From: Aquificota bacterium
GTDB lineage: Bacteria > Aquificota > Aquificia > Aquificales > Aquificaceae
Assembly (NCBI GenBank): GCA_024280065.1
Contig: JAJRQX010000082.1
Span: 1-13,598 of the forward strand
DNA: 13,598 bases
Direction of reading: 5' to 3'
Part shown: piece after piece, positions 4,884-11,698 of the stretch
Numbering within the stretch: position 1 is the first letter of the stretch
Layout of the letters: every line of letters begins with the position of its first letter
Notes under the pieces: generated by a model
What the model saw: only the letters and a program-made list of their open reading frames with translations
The model's database searches: none
Told to the model about the DNA's origin: nothing
Translations under genes and position numbers: made by a program

Positions 4884-5720
4884 TCACCACCTCACATACA
4901 TATATTTTAAAGGGTTCACCTTTCTGGAATATCTCCATACCTCGTAATGGACGTGTGGCCCGGTAGACCTTCCCGAGGAACCCACGTAACCTATTATCTG
5001 CCCCGATTTTACCCACATACCCCTCTTGACCTTTATCTTTGACATGTGTCCGTATAGGGTCGTATAGCCGAAGGCGTGCCTGATTATTACCGTCTTGCCG
5101 TATCCGGGCTTCCAGCCAGCGAAGATCACCTTCCCTTCAGCTGTAGCCCTAACGGGCGTTCCCCACCTCGCCTTTATATCCACACCTTCATGGAACTCGT
5201 ACTTCCCTGTAAAGGGGTCCGTCCTGTAGCCGTAGTGAGAGGTTATCTTGCCCCAGACCGGAGGTCCCAGGGGTATCCGGGATAGATACTTGTGAAACCT
5301 CTCGGCCTCCTTATGGAGAAAGCTCACATATTCAATATCAAAAATGTCCACCTTAACCTTCGCACCCCCTACACCGCTCGGGACTCTCCTTATGCCCTTC
5401 TTCCTGAGGAACTTCTCAATGGTCACCAGCTTACCCTCAAGCTCCTCAACTTTCTCCTTGAACTGCTCAAGGTACTGGTTCCTCCTCCTTTCCTTTGCAA
5501 GCAACACTGCGAGGTTTTCCTTCTCCTCCTTGAGCTTTGCCACCTCAGCCCTGAGATCCAGATTCTGTTTGAAGGCTATAGCTGAAAAGGTTACCAGACT
5601 CGTGAGAGAGACCGCCGACACAACTCCGAGGACCTTGAGAAGTCTTTTGCTGAGGCGTAAGGACCTTGCCTTCTTTCCCCCGTAGCTGATTATCAAGATG
5701 TTTATATACCTGTCCCTCAT
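4884..5720 (-). CDS. Membrane-anchored M23 (LytM) peptidoglycan endopeptidase
   Basis: A 278-aa protein predicted to cut peptidoglycan cross-links during growth or shaping of the wall. A basic cytoplasmic N-terminus (1-28) leads into a membrane segment (about 29-50) and a charged coiled coil (about 55-105). A linker follows, then an M23 domain (about 155-270). All catalytic positions are present: H177 and D181 (FHEGVDIKARWGTPV), H225 (TLYGHMS), and H256-V-H258 (GPHVHYE). It should therefore be active, unlike the LytM-like lipoprotein encoded at 2478-2903. It directly precedes and is probably coupled to the bactofilin gene. A TAGAAT box overlapping the end of lepA, 9 nt before the ATG, may give a separate short-leader transcript; read-through from lepA is also likely. 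Confidence 0.93.
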   Translation of the reverse strand: MRDRYINILIISYGGKKARSLRLSKRLLKVLGVVSAVSLTSLVTFSAIAFKQNLDLRAEVAKLKEEKENLAVLLAKERRRNQYLEQFKEKVEELEGKLVTIEKFLRKKGIRRVPSGVGGAKVKVDIFDIEYVSFLHKEAERFHKYLSRIPLGPPVWGKITSHYGYRTDPFTGKYEFHEGVDIKARWGTPVRATAEGKVIFAGWKPGYGKTVIIRHAFGYTTLYGHMSKIKVKRGMWVKSGQIIGYVGSSGRSTGPHVHYEVWRYSRKVNPLKYMYVRW

Positions 5721-5735
5721 AATGCCCTTATTCTA
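5721..5735 (-). promoter_or_regulatory. Possible -10 box for the M23-bactofilin transcript
   Basis: Reading minus, TAGAAT at 5735-5730 is followed by 9 nt and then the ATG at 5720. It overlaps the lepA stop codon (TAA at 5730-5728) by one base. The same stretch contains AAGGG 4 nt before the ATG, which might instead act as a weak ribosome binding site. Confidence 0.4.
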
Positions 5736-7530
5736 CACTAAGGACGCTGAGAAAGGCTTCCTGGGGCAGCTGGACCTTTCCGAACTGCTTCATCCGTTTT
5801 TTACCCTCCTTCTGCTTCTCAAGGAGCTTCTTCTTCCTCGTCACATCTCCTCCGTAGCACTTGGCTGTGACGTTCGCTCTAAGGGGCTTTATCCTCTCGG
5901 AGGCTATAACCTTTCCCCCTATGGCCACCTGTATGTGGACCTCAAAGAGCTGCCTGGGGATGGTCTCCTTTAGCTTCTCGGCTATCGCCCTCGCCCTCCT
6001 GTAAGCCTTGTCCCTGTGAACTATGAAGGAGAGCGCATCCACCGGCTTTCTGTTTATCAGGACGTGGAGCTTCACAAGGTCGGAAGGCCTGTAGCCCACT
6101 TGCTCGTAATCGTAGGAGGCAAAGCCTCTTGAAAGAGACTTTATCTTATCGTGGAAGTCGGTTATTATCTCGGAGAGGGGCATCTCGTACTCAAGAAGTA
6201 CCGTGTTCTCGTCCATGTAGGAGAACTTCTTTTGCTCACCCCTCTTCTCCTGGCAGAGTTGCATTATGTTCCCCACATACTCCTTCGGTGTGATGATCGT
6301 AACGAGAACGTATGGTTCTTCTACAGTCTCAACGAGACCAAGGTTGTCCGGAAACTCCGAGGGGTTCCTGACCTCAAAGACCTCTCCCGTATGCTTCCTC
6401 CTCACCCTGTATATTACATTCGGAGCTGTCGTGATTATCTTTACTCCGAACTCCCTCTCAAGCCTCTCCTGAACTATCTCCATGTGGAGGAGGCCCAGGA
6501 ATCCGATCCTGAAGCCCATTCCCAGGGCGGGAGAGCTCTCGGGCTCGTAAACTATCGCCGCGTCGTTTATTGAATACTTCTCAAGGGCGTCCCTGAGGTC
6601 TTCAAAGGTTGTGTCTTCCGTAGGGTAGAAGCCTGCAAAAACCATGGGTTTTGCTGGTCTGAAGCCCGGAACAGGTTCTTTTGTGGAGTTTTGGGCGAGG
6701 GTTATCGTATCTCCTATCCTTATGTCCCTGACGTCCTTTATAGACGCGGATATGTAGCCGACGTCTCCTGCGGAGAGTTCTGCAAACCTGGTCATCTTTG
6801 GGGTCTGAGCTCCTACCTCGGTCACCTCAAACTCCTTCCCTGTTGAAAAGAGCCTTATCCTGTCCCCTGGTTTTACTTTACCGTCAAAGACCCTAACGAA
6901 GGCGACAGCTCCCCTGTAAGGGTCGTAGTAAGAGTCAAAGATGAGAGCCTTCAGGGGCTTCTCTGGGTCTCCCCTGGGAGGCGGTATCCTTTGAACTATA
7001 GCCTCTAGTATCTCCTCTATACCTATCCCTTCCTTGGCGGAGGCTAAGATCACCTCCTCCCTCGGGAGCCCGAGAACCTCCTCTATCTGCTTTGTTACCC
7101 TCTCCGGGTCAGATGCGGGAAGGTCTATCTTGTTTATAACAGGTATTATCACGAGATCCTGCTCCACCGCCTTCCAGAAGTTGGCTACCGTTTGGGCCTC
7201 TATCCCCTGGGTTGCGTCCACAAGCAGAAGTGCACCTTCACAGGCCGCGAGAGCTCTTGAGACCTCGTAGGAGAAGTCCACATGTCCGGGGGTGTCTATC
7301 AGGTGGAGTTTGTAAGTTCTCCCGTCCTTCGCTCTGTAGAACATGCGGACTGCCTGCATCTTTATGGTTATCCCTCTCTCCCTCTCTACGTCCAGGGTGT
7401 CAAGAAGCTGCTCCCTCTTCTCCCTCTCGGAGATAGCACCTGTGAACTCAAGGAGCCTGTCCGCGAGTGTGGACTTCCCGTGATCTACATGGGCTATTAT
7501 GGAGAAGTTCCTGATAAGCTCCAGGCTCAT
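5728..7530 (-). CDS. lepA: Elongation factor 4 (LepA) GTPase
   Basis: A ribosome-associated translational GTPase related to EF-G, implicated in back-translocation or initiation-stage ribosome biogenesis. The protein is 600 aa, normal for LepA. In order it has the G domain with AHVDHGKST (13-21), RGITIK (52-57), DTPGH (79-83) and NKID (133-136). EF-G-like domains II, III and V follow, then the LepA-specific C-terminal domain (about 480-600), recognisable by [19 protein letters not shown] and KKRMKQFG near the end. I place the start at the ATG at 7530 ([12 protein letters not shown]), the family's usual beginning, rather than at an in-frame ATG 21 nt upstream. A CATAAT box ends 9 nt before this start. 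It diverges from the metal operon with only 64 bp between the starts. Confidence 0.97.
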   Translation of the reverse strand: MSLELIRNFSIIAHVDHGKSTLADRLLEFTGAISEREKREQLLDTLDVERERGITIKMQAVRMFYRAKDGRTYKLHLIDTPGHVDFSYEVSRALAACEGALLLVDATQGIEAQTVANFWKAVEQDLVIIPVINKIDLPASDPERVTKQIEEVLGLPREEVILASAKEGIGIEEILEAIVQRIPPPRGDPEKPLKALIFDSYYDPYRGAVAFVRVFDGKVKPGDRIRLFSTGKEFEVTEVGAQTPKMTRFAELSAGDVGYISASIKDVRDIRIGDTITLAQNSTKEPVPGFRPAKPMVFAGFYPTEDTTFEDLRDALEKYSINDAAIVYEPESSPALGMGFRIGFLGLLHMEIVQERLEREFGVKIITTAPNVIYRVRRKHTGEVFEVRNPSEFPDNLGLVETVEEPYVLVTIITPKEYVGNIMQLCQEKRGEQKKFSYMDENTVLLEYEMPLSEIITDFHDKIKSLSRGFASYDYEQVGYRPSDLVKLHVLINRKPVDALSFIVHRDKAYRRARAIAEKLKETIPRQLFEVHIQVAIGGKVIASERIKPLRANVTAKCYGGDVTRKKKLLEKQKEGKKRMKQFGKVQLPQEAFLSVLSVE

Positions 7531-7594
7531 GGAAATTAAATTATGACACACAGACCTTGCCTTCCAGTAAGCTGGAAGGTTTAGATTTACCTAC
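7531..7594. promoter_or_regulatory. Divergent promoter region with a MerR-family (CueR-type) operator
   Basis: Reading plus, TTGCCT (-35, 7557-7562) and TAGATT (-10, 7582-7587) are separated by 19 bp, the overlong spacer typical of MerR-family activated promoters. The spacer region holds a 20-bp dyad. From memory the E. coli copA promoter has TTGACC, a 19-bp spacer containing CTTCC and GGAAGG arms, then TAACCT. The match here includes the stretch GCTGGAAGGTTTA. The -10 ends 7 nt before the ATG at 7595. Reading minus, CATAAT at 7545-7540 would serve lepA, and the dyad lies where that promoter's -35 would be. The dyad is upstream of both expected transcription starts, so it is not a terminator. 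Confidence 0.75.
7560..7579. repeat. Perfect inverted repeat, candidate metal-responsive operator
   Basis: CCTTCCAG (7560-7567), loop TAAG (7568-7571), CTGGAAGG (7572-7579): two perfect 8-bp arms. The arms CCTTCC and GGAAGG match CueR/HmrR-type copper operators. The distance between arms is 8 bp here, against 7 bp in the copA operator as I remember it, so the metal specificity is not certain. Confidence 0.8.
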
Positions 7595-7978
7595 ATGAGG
7601 GATCTCAGGAGGAAGGTCATAAGCTTCCTCACCCTCTTTACATCAACTGGGACGCTGATATGCTGTGCTCTACCCGCCATGGTGGCGGCAGTTGCGGGAG
7701 GTTCCGCTGTAGCCTCCCTTGTCTCGGCCTTTCCATGGCTCATCCCACTCTCAAGGCAGAAGTTCTGGTTCTTCCTCGTGGCGGGAGTCCTCCTTATACT
7801 GTCGGCCATACTGATCTACAGACCTAGGTCAAAGGTAGCCTGCACCGTTGCTGGGGAAGGGTGTGAAGTTGCGAGCGGTTTCTCAAAAGTGACCTTCTGG
7901 GTTTCGGTCCTCATATACTCCGTTGGCTTCTTCTTCGCCTACCTCGCTGTCCCTATCCTGAGGTGGCTTGAGGGATGA
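7595..7978 (+). CDS. MerT-like heavy-metal membrane transporter
   Basis: A 127-aa inner-membrane protein with three hydrophobic segments (about 10-45, 56-75 and 99-123). TM1 carries the vicinal pair C23-C24 in the sequence TLICCALPA. The loop between TM2 and TM3 carries C83 and C90 (ACTVAGEGCEVA). This reproduces the MerT layout of C24/C25 in the first helix and C76/C82 in the cytoplasmic loop, where mercuric ion is passed inward. The final helix IYSVGFFFAYL is also MerT-like. The metal could be Hg(II) or, given the CueR-type operator, Cu(I), Ag(I) or similar; transport direction is not evident. It is the first gene of the operon, has no Shine-Dalgarno sequence, and its stop overlaps the next start (ATGA at 7975-7978). 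Confidence 0.83.
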   Translation: MRDLRRKVISFLTLFTSTGTLICCALPAMVAAVAGGSAVASLVSAFPWLIPLSRQKFWFFLVAGVLLILSAILIYRPRSKVACTVAGEGCEVASGFSKVTFWVSVLIYSVGFFFAYLAVPILRWLEG

Positions 7979-8649
7979 GAGGGTCCTTGGCCATCATCTT
8001 ACTTTTGCTTGGTGCATACAGCTGGTCCCACGAACCCATATTCGGTCTCGGCCCCAGAACCATATTCAAGGGAGGTGTAGGTTTAGAGAACGCCTACGAA
8101 CGTGGTGACAGGGAAGAAGGAATTGCCACCGAGGTCCTCTACGGGATAACGGAGGACCTCTCATTTACCGCGGTTGTGTTCAACACCTTCAAGGACGGGA
8201 CGGAGGCCTTCGGTGTAAGGCTGAAGTATAGGGTCTGGAAGAGGGACACGCCGGGGATCCAAGACGCTTTCTCGGTTATAGTTGGTCTGAGGAATGAGGT
8301 TAGAGAGGACAGAACGATGGGTCTCTTCGGCCTCGCCGTGGGCAGGGAGTCTAGGAGGTGGTATTTTTTTGGAGATATCAGGATGAGCGGTAAGCTCTTC
8401 CTTGACGGAGCGGTCGGGATAAGACCCTGGCTGACAGAGTACCTGAAACCTGACCTCGTTCTCCTATCAGAACTCAACTGGGAGAGCGATGGGTCTTACA
8501 GAGCATTCTTTGTATCTCCTGCCTTCTTTTTCACTTACAGGAACGTGGCTGTAAAAGGTGGTGTCCAGATACCGAGCTACAGAAGTGATGAGGCCATCAG
8601 AAGAGGAGTGGGAACTCGTAGCACTCTGTCCGTTGAGTTCCACTTTTAG
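7975..8649 (+). CDS. Predicted outer-membrane beta-barrel protein of the metal operon
   Basis: A 224-aa protein with an N-terminal signal (MRGSLAIILLLLGAYSWS, likely cut before HEP). The mature part consists almost entirely of alternating polar/hydrophobic strands with short charged turns, for example DLSFTAVVF, FGVRLKYRVW, SVIVGLRNEV, WYFFGDIRM, AFFFTYRNVAVKGGVQI. It ends STLSVEFHF with a terminal phenylalanine, the usual outer-membrane insertion signal. Roughly 10 to 12 strands fit, a small barrel. The mature start HEPIFGLGPRTIFKGG is distinctive but I cannot attach a characterised family. Its start codon overlaps the MerT-like gene's stop, and the MerP-like gene follows 12 nt later, so it belongs to the same metal-responsive transcript. 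It may be a channel, a metal receptor or a structural component. Confidence 0.78.
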   Translation: MRGSLAIILLLLGAYSWSHEPIFGLGPRTIFKGGVGLENAYERGDREEGIATEVLYGITEDLSFTAVVFNTFKDGTEAFGVRLKYRVWKRDTPGIQDAFSVIVGLRNEVREDRTMGLFGLAVGRESRRWYFFGDIRMSGKLFLDGAVGIRPWLTEYLKPDLVLLSELNWESDGSYRAFFVSPAFFFTYRNVAVKGGVQIPSYRSDEAIRRGVGTRSTLSVEFHF

Positions 8650-8654
8650 GAGGT
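8648..8654 (+). promoter_or_regulatory. Strong Shine-Dalgarno sequence of the MerP-like gene
   Basis: AGGAGGT overlaps the preceding stop codon and lies 7 nt before the ATG at 8662. It is the best ribosome binding site in the window. The contrast with the operon's first gene, which has none, supports a leaderless first gene. Confidence 0.75.
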
Positions 8655-8661
8655 TTCTGTC

Positions 8662-8934
8662 ATGAGGGTGGTTTTTGTTCTCCTGCTTTTGATCGGGTTA
8701 TCCTTCAGCGGGGAGATAGTCATGAGGGTTGACGGCCTTGCGTGTGCTTTCTGTGCTTACGGTCTTGAGAAGAAGCTAAAAAGACTTCCTGGGGTTGAAA
8801 AGGTTGAAATAAGCCTCAACAAAGGACTTGTAGTCATGAAGTTGAGAGAAGGTGCTGTCATAGACCAAGAGAAGCTGAAGAGACTTGTCAGGGAGTCAGG
8901 TTTCACCCTAAGGAGCGTGGAGTTCAAGAGATAG
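8662..8934 (+). CDS. MerP-like periplasmic heavy-metal-binding protein (HMA domain)
   Basis: A 90-aa protein with a signal peptide (MRVVFVLLLLIGLSFSG, about 1-17) and a single heavy-metal-associated domain (about 18-87) of beta-alpha-beta-beta-alpha-beta type. The metal site is C28-A-F-C31 in DGLACAFCAYGLEKKL, corresponding to GMTCxxC of MerP, CopZ and P-type ATPase domains. LPGVEKVEISLNKGLVVM and ESGFTLRSVEF complete the fold. The signal peptide makes it MerP-like (periplasmic) rather than CopZ-like (cytoplasmic). It should capture Hg(II), Cu(I) or a similar soft metal ion and exchange it with the C23-C24 pair of the MerT-like protein. CAFC in place of CAAC gives no reliable specificity. It is the last gene of the operon. 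Confidence 0.88.
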   Translation: MRVVFVLLLLIGLSFSGEIVMRVDGLACAFCAYGLEKKLKRLPGVEKVEISLNKGLVVMKLREGAVIDQEKLKRLVRESGFTLRSVEFKR

Positions 8935-9034
8935 TAGCTATAGGAATAAGGAAGCAGGCAGAAAGCTTATATAAGGCAAAGTCCGAAACTGTAGGGCTGG
9001 ATACGGGCTTCTTCAAAGGTAGTAGAATTTTCTT
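8935..9034 (+). other. Intergenic region with a short palindrome and an open but start-less frame
   Basis: This 100-bp gap, the largest without a firm gene, holds a 10-bp palindrome CTTATATAAG at 8966-8975 and the putative -10 of the next gene at 9023-9028. One plus-strand frame is open from inside the MerP-like gene to a TGA at 9036-9038 that overlaps the PsiE start codon. It has no ATG, GTG or TTG, so I do not call a gene. There is no hairpin with a T-tract, so no intrinsic terminator is visible. Confidence 0.4.
9023..9034 (+). promoter_or_regulatory. Possible -10 box for the PsiE-VWA transcript
   Basis: TAGAAT at 9023-9028 ends 6 nt before the ATG at 9035, and no Shine-Dalgarno sequence intervenes. 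A -35 consensus is not evident, and I see no Pho-box-like direct repeats despite the PsiE annotation of the first gene. Confidence 0.45.
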
Positions 9035-9586
9035 ATGAAGTTCTTGTTTTCGGACGCGTTTTCAAAGAGGGCTCTCAAATTCTACAACTCCTTTGTAAAT
9101 CTGCTCGTTATCCTAACCGTTCCCATAATAATCCTCACCCTGATAATAGCCATAGGTATAATCCTGTATGACCTCAGACTCTTCACCGCTTATGTGGTTG
9201 AGGGCCAGCTCAGGATAGAGCATGAGGAAGCCTTCAAACTCCTGATAAAGAACATACTTAACTTCTTCGTTCTGATAGAACTTTTCAGGGTGTTCCTAGA
9301 TGTCATTGAATATAGAAGGATAAGGAAGAGGCAGATGCTTGAAGCTGGCATAGTATTTGTAGTCAGAGAGATAGTAATAGCTATGTTTGACCATAGGTTC
9401 ACCTACCTTGACCTTATAGGATACGCGGTCCTCCTTATAGCACTTGGTGTTACCTACGTTCTCATAGAAAGGAGCTGGGTTGAGCTTGTGAAGACCATGA
9501 AGCTCAAGCCTTACGAGAGTAGTAACTTCTCCGATGAGATAAAGCAGGTTTACAGAAAGCTCAAGGTCAAAAGAGTTGAAGAATGA
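9035..9586 (+). CDS. PsiE-family membrane protein
   Basis: A 183-aa integral membrane protein recognisable as the PsiE (phosphate-starvation-inducible) family. Its role is unknown even in E. coli, where expression responds to phosphate and cAMP-CRP. Four hydrophobic segments are visible (about 19-47, 70-92, 103-118 and 123-145). The characteristic core is FFVLIELFRVFLDVIEYRR, then MLEAGIVFVVREIVIAMFD, containing charged residues within the membrane region. Residues 146-183 form a charged cytoplasmic tail. Its TGA overlaps the ATG of the VWA gene (ATGA at 9583-9586), so the two proteins are probably made together. Regulation by phosphate should not be assumed; the sequence here shows only a near-leaderless promoter. 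Confidence 0.85.
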   Translation: MKFLFSDAFSKRALKFYNSFVNLLVILTVPIIILTLIIAIGIILYDLRLFTAYVVEGQLRIEHEEAFKLLIKNILNFFVLIELFRVFLDVIEYRRIRKRQMLEAGIVFVVREIVIAMFDHRFTYLDLIGYAVLLIALGVTYVLIERSWVELVKTMKLKPYESSNFSDEIKQVYRKLKVKRVEE

Positions 9587-11454
9587 AGGAGAGGTGGAGA
9601 GCCTTAGCTTCACTGATATCTGAGGAGTTCGGTATAGAGGTTCAGCCCTCATACGAAGGCTGGGGTTCCGGCTGGGACCCTAAGCACCTACCCCTCATGG
9701 AGGCCTGGGCTAGAGGCGAGGTGGATCACATACCCGCTGAGGTAAGGAAACCCAAAGGTATAGTCTTCAGCGTGGTAGATTTGATGAGGAAGAACGAAGA
9801 AGTCTCCCTGAGTGTACTCAGGCACGAGGCCGGCTACCTTCTGAACACTTATTTCCCCCACTGGAGAACAGGCCAGAGGGAAGTCTTCAGGGCAGGATAC
9901 GTCCCGACCTCCTTCCTTGTCCTGTTCGCGGTCCTTGAGTCCCTGAAGGCGGACGCGAAGGTCGTCTCGGAAGTCCCCTCTGCCCGTGAAGGCTTCAAGC
10001 GGATGTATAGGGAACTCCTGGGGGAAGTTCAGGCCTCTTACCTCCACCACAGAGTAGCTCTATCCCTCGTGTATAAGTGGATAGGTGACGAGGTCCCATT
10101 CGGTCCGGAGGAGACTAAATACGCGGACTCCTTGGACAGGTTCGTCCACGAATACTTAAGAGAGGAAGACCCCCAGACCTCCTACGACATACTGATGGAG
10201 GACCTCTGGCCCAGGTTCCGCACCCTCGTGGATACAGCCAGGGACATAAACTACGTTGACCTCCTCATAGACGAGGCCAGGGGAAGGAGGAGGGAGGACG
10301 CCCACAGGGGGAGGATAATGACGGACGTCCTGAGCAAGCTGCCGGAGAGGATAAGGGACTTAGTCTACAGCTTTAAAAACTCAAAGGCTGAATCCATGGA
10401 GATTGAGACGAGAAAGGAGATCCTGAAGGTCCTCGGCAACCTCCCGGACTGGATGAGGGACTATATGAAGCAGATGAGCTATCTTGACATGCTTGACAGG
10501 GATCTCAAATTCCTGAGGCACTTTCTCCCGAGGACCCTTGAGGTGGATATAGAACACAGGGGCTTCCTAACCTTCATATTCAAGGCATGGGAGGAGGACA
10601 GGGCTCTGAGCTCCTTGCGTTCCATGACCAAAAAGGAGGAGAACCTTTCGGAGCGGGACAGAAAGTTCATGAAGGAACACGGCCTCAAGGAGGAGGAGTT
10701 CAGGAGATACAGGGCTATGATGAGAACCGTCCTCCCTTACGTAGACTACTTCAGGAGGAGGTTTGATAGCCTGCTACCTCAGGAGGAAGAGAGGTGGGGA
10801 GGGGCATACATCAGGGGTAAGCGTCTTAACTTCAGGAAGATACCCACCGAGGTCCCGATAAGGAGGGGAAAGATATACGCGAGGAAGGAGGTCCCGGAGA
10901 GAAAAAATCTCGCCTTTGAGCTACTCCTTGACGTGTCCGCATCAATGAGAAAGGAGGACAAGATAACGAATGCGATAAGGTCACTGATCCTATTTTCGGA
11001 GGTCCTTGACAGACTGGGAATGCCCTTCTCGGTGAAGGTCTTTAACGAGAGCGTCTACGAGATAAAGGGCTTTGAGGAGGATTACAGAACGGTTAAGGCC
11101 CGCATAATGGAGGTTGCGTCAAGGATAGGTGGGGGGACGGACCTCGGCAAGGCGGTCAGCGTGGGTCTTGAGAGCCTTGAGCTCTTCACCAAGAAGACCG
11201 GGATGAGGGGGATAATGATCCTGTTTACGGACGGCGAGCCGACGAGGGGCATAAAGGGTGAGGACCTGAAGTCTTACATACTTCAGGTGAAGCAGAGGTT
11301 TCCCGTAGTGGGCGTCGGTGTGGGTGAGGCTACCAGGATGGTTAAGGAATACTTTGACAGAACGGGCATAAGCGTTCAGGATATATCAAAGCTTCCCTCC
11401 GCCTTCTCCTTCGTTATTGAGAACCAGCTGAAGCGTCTCATTTCCGTCAGGTAG
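9583..11454 (+). CDS. Large von Willebrand factor A-domain protein (CobT/NorD/CbbO-like architecture)
   Basis: A 623-aa soluble protein. The C-terminal VWA domain (about 440-620) has a complete metal-ion-dependent adhesion site: D450-x-S452-x-S454 (LLDVSASM), T519 (GGGTDLGKA) and D550 (LFTDGEPT). The long helical N-terminal region (1-400) is rich in charged residues. It contains H81-E82-A-G-Y85 followed by a helix-rich segment with E119, reminiscent of the HExxH metallopeptidase-like region of some VWA proteins, but the second histidine is tyrosine. The overall design resembles CobT, NorD and CbbO proteins, which work with MoxR-type AAA ATPases in metal insertion or enzyme activation. No such ATPase is encoded nearby. 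Its start overlaps the PsiE stop. The function is inferred from architecture only. Confidence 0.82.
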   Translation: MKERWRALASLISEEFGIEVQPSYEGWGSGWDPKHLPLMEAWARGEVDHIPAEVRKPKGIVFSVVDLMRKNEEVSLSVLRHEAGYLLNTYFPHWRTGQREVFRAGYVPTSFLVLFAVLESLKADAKVVSEVPSAREGFKRMYRELLGEVQASYLHHRVALSLVYKWIGDEVPFGPEETKYADSLDRFVHEYLREEDPQTSYDILMEDLWPRFRTLVDTARDINYVDLLIDEARGRRREDAHRGRIMTDVLSKLPERIRDLVYSFKNSKAESMEIETRKEILKVLGNLPDWMRDYMKQMSYLDMLDRDLKFLRHFLPRTLEVDIEHRGFLTFIFKAWEEDRALSSLRSMTKKEENLSERDRKFMKEHGLKEEEFRRYRAMMRTVLPYVDYFRRRFDSLLPQEEERWGGAYIRGKRLNFRKIPTEVPIRRGKIYARKEVPERKNLAFELLLDVSASMRKEDKITNAIRSLILFSEVLDRLGMPFSVKVFNESVYEIKGFEEDYRTVKARIMEVASRIGGGTDLGKAVSVGLESLELFTKKTGMRGIMILFTDGEPTRGIKGEDLKSYILQVKQRFPVVGVGVGEATRMVKEYFDRTGISVQDISKLPSAFSFVIENQLKRLISVR

Positions 11455-11467
11455 TATAATCTAAGGC
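11455..11467 (+). promoter_or_regulatory. Consensus -10 box of a probable leaderless gene
   Basis: A perfect TATAAT at 11455-11460 begins directly after the VWA gene's TAG and ends 7 nt before the ATG at 11468. This is the clearest of the near-start -10 boxes in the window. No matching -35 is seen. Confidence 0.6.
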
Positions 11468-11698
11468 ATGCGGGAGATACTGAGGAAGGTGTGGCAGGTC
11501 CTATCGTTCCTCTTCATACTCTACGGTTTTTATCTCTTGTTCCTCTTCCTCTGGGACACCCTGATAAGGGTGAACGAAACCTTAGCCCTTCCTTTGGCGG
11601 GCGGTATAACCCTTGCGGTTATGGTAGTAAGCGGTCTTCTATGGATGAGAAAGCGTATCAGAACGCTGACGACAAAAAACCCAGATGTAATAACATAA
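11468..11698 (+). CDS. Small two-helix membrane protein
   Basis: A 76-aa protein of unknown function. Two hydrophobic segments are evident (about 9-32, LSFLFILYGFYLLFLFLWDTL, and 42-59, LAGGITLAVMVVSGLLWM). They are joined by a short polar loop (RVNETLALP) and followed by a basic stretch MRKRIRTLTTK (59-69), which by the positive-inside rule places both termini in the cytoplasm. I recognise no family. It sits 13 bp after the VWA gene and 6 bp before the gamma-carbonic anhydrase gene, so it may be cotranscribed with either. A consensus TATAAT 7 nt before its ATG suggests an additional start point for transcription. Confidence 0.72.
   Translation: MREILRKVWQVLSFLFILYGFYLLFLFLWDTLIRVNETLALPLAGGITLAVMVVSGLLWMRKRIRTLTTKNPDVIT

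Noticed and set aside
5344..5685. 113-codon plus-strand frame rich in Ser, Leu and Phe.
   Set aside because: It is the antisense of the coiled-coil region of the M23 protein; such low-complexity composition is typical of antisense artefacts.
6151..6573. 140-codon frame on the plus strand inside lepA.
   Set aside because: Antisense shadow of a firmly identified gene, with no motif or ribosome binding site of its own.
5728..7551. lepA starting at 7551.
   Set aside because: The extra seven residues would cover the putative lepA -10 box and extend beyond the usual family start; the ATG at 7530 fits the promoter and the family.
7560..7579. Hairpin read as an intrinsic terminator.
   Set aside because: It lies between two divergent starts, upstream of both expected transcription starts, and has no run of T residues. 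An operator fits better.
8950..8962. GGAAGCAGGCAG resembles the GGAAGCAG core of bacterial SRP RNA.
   Set aside because: The 5' strand of the stem and the paired symmetric loop are missing, so no SRP-like hairpin can form.
9035..9586. Pho-box regulation of the PsiE-family gene.
   Set aside because: No CTGTCAT-like direct repeats spaced at 11 bp are visible upstream of 9035; the family name alone is not evidence.
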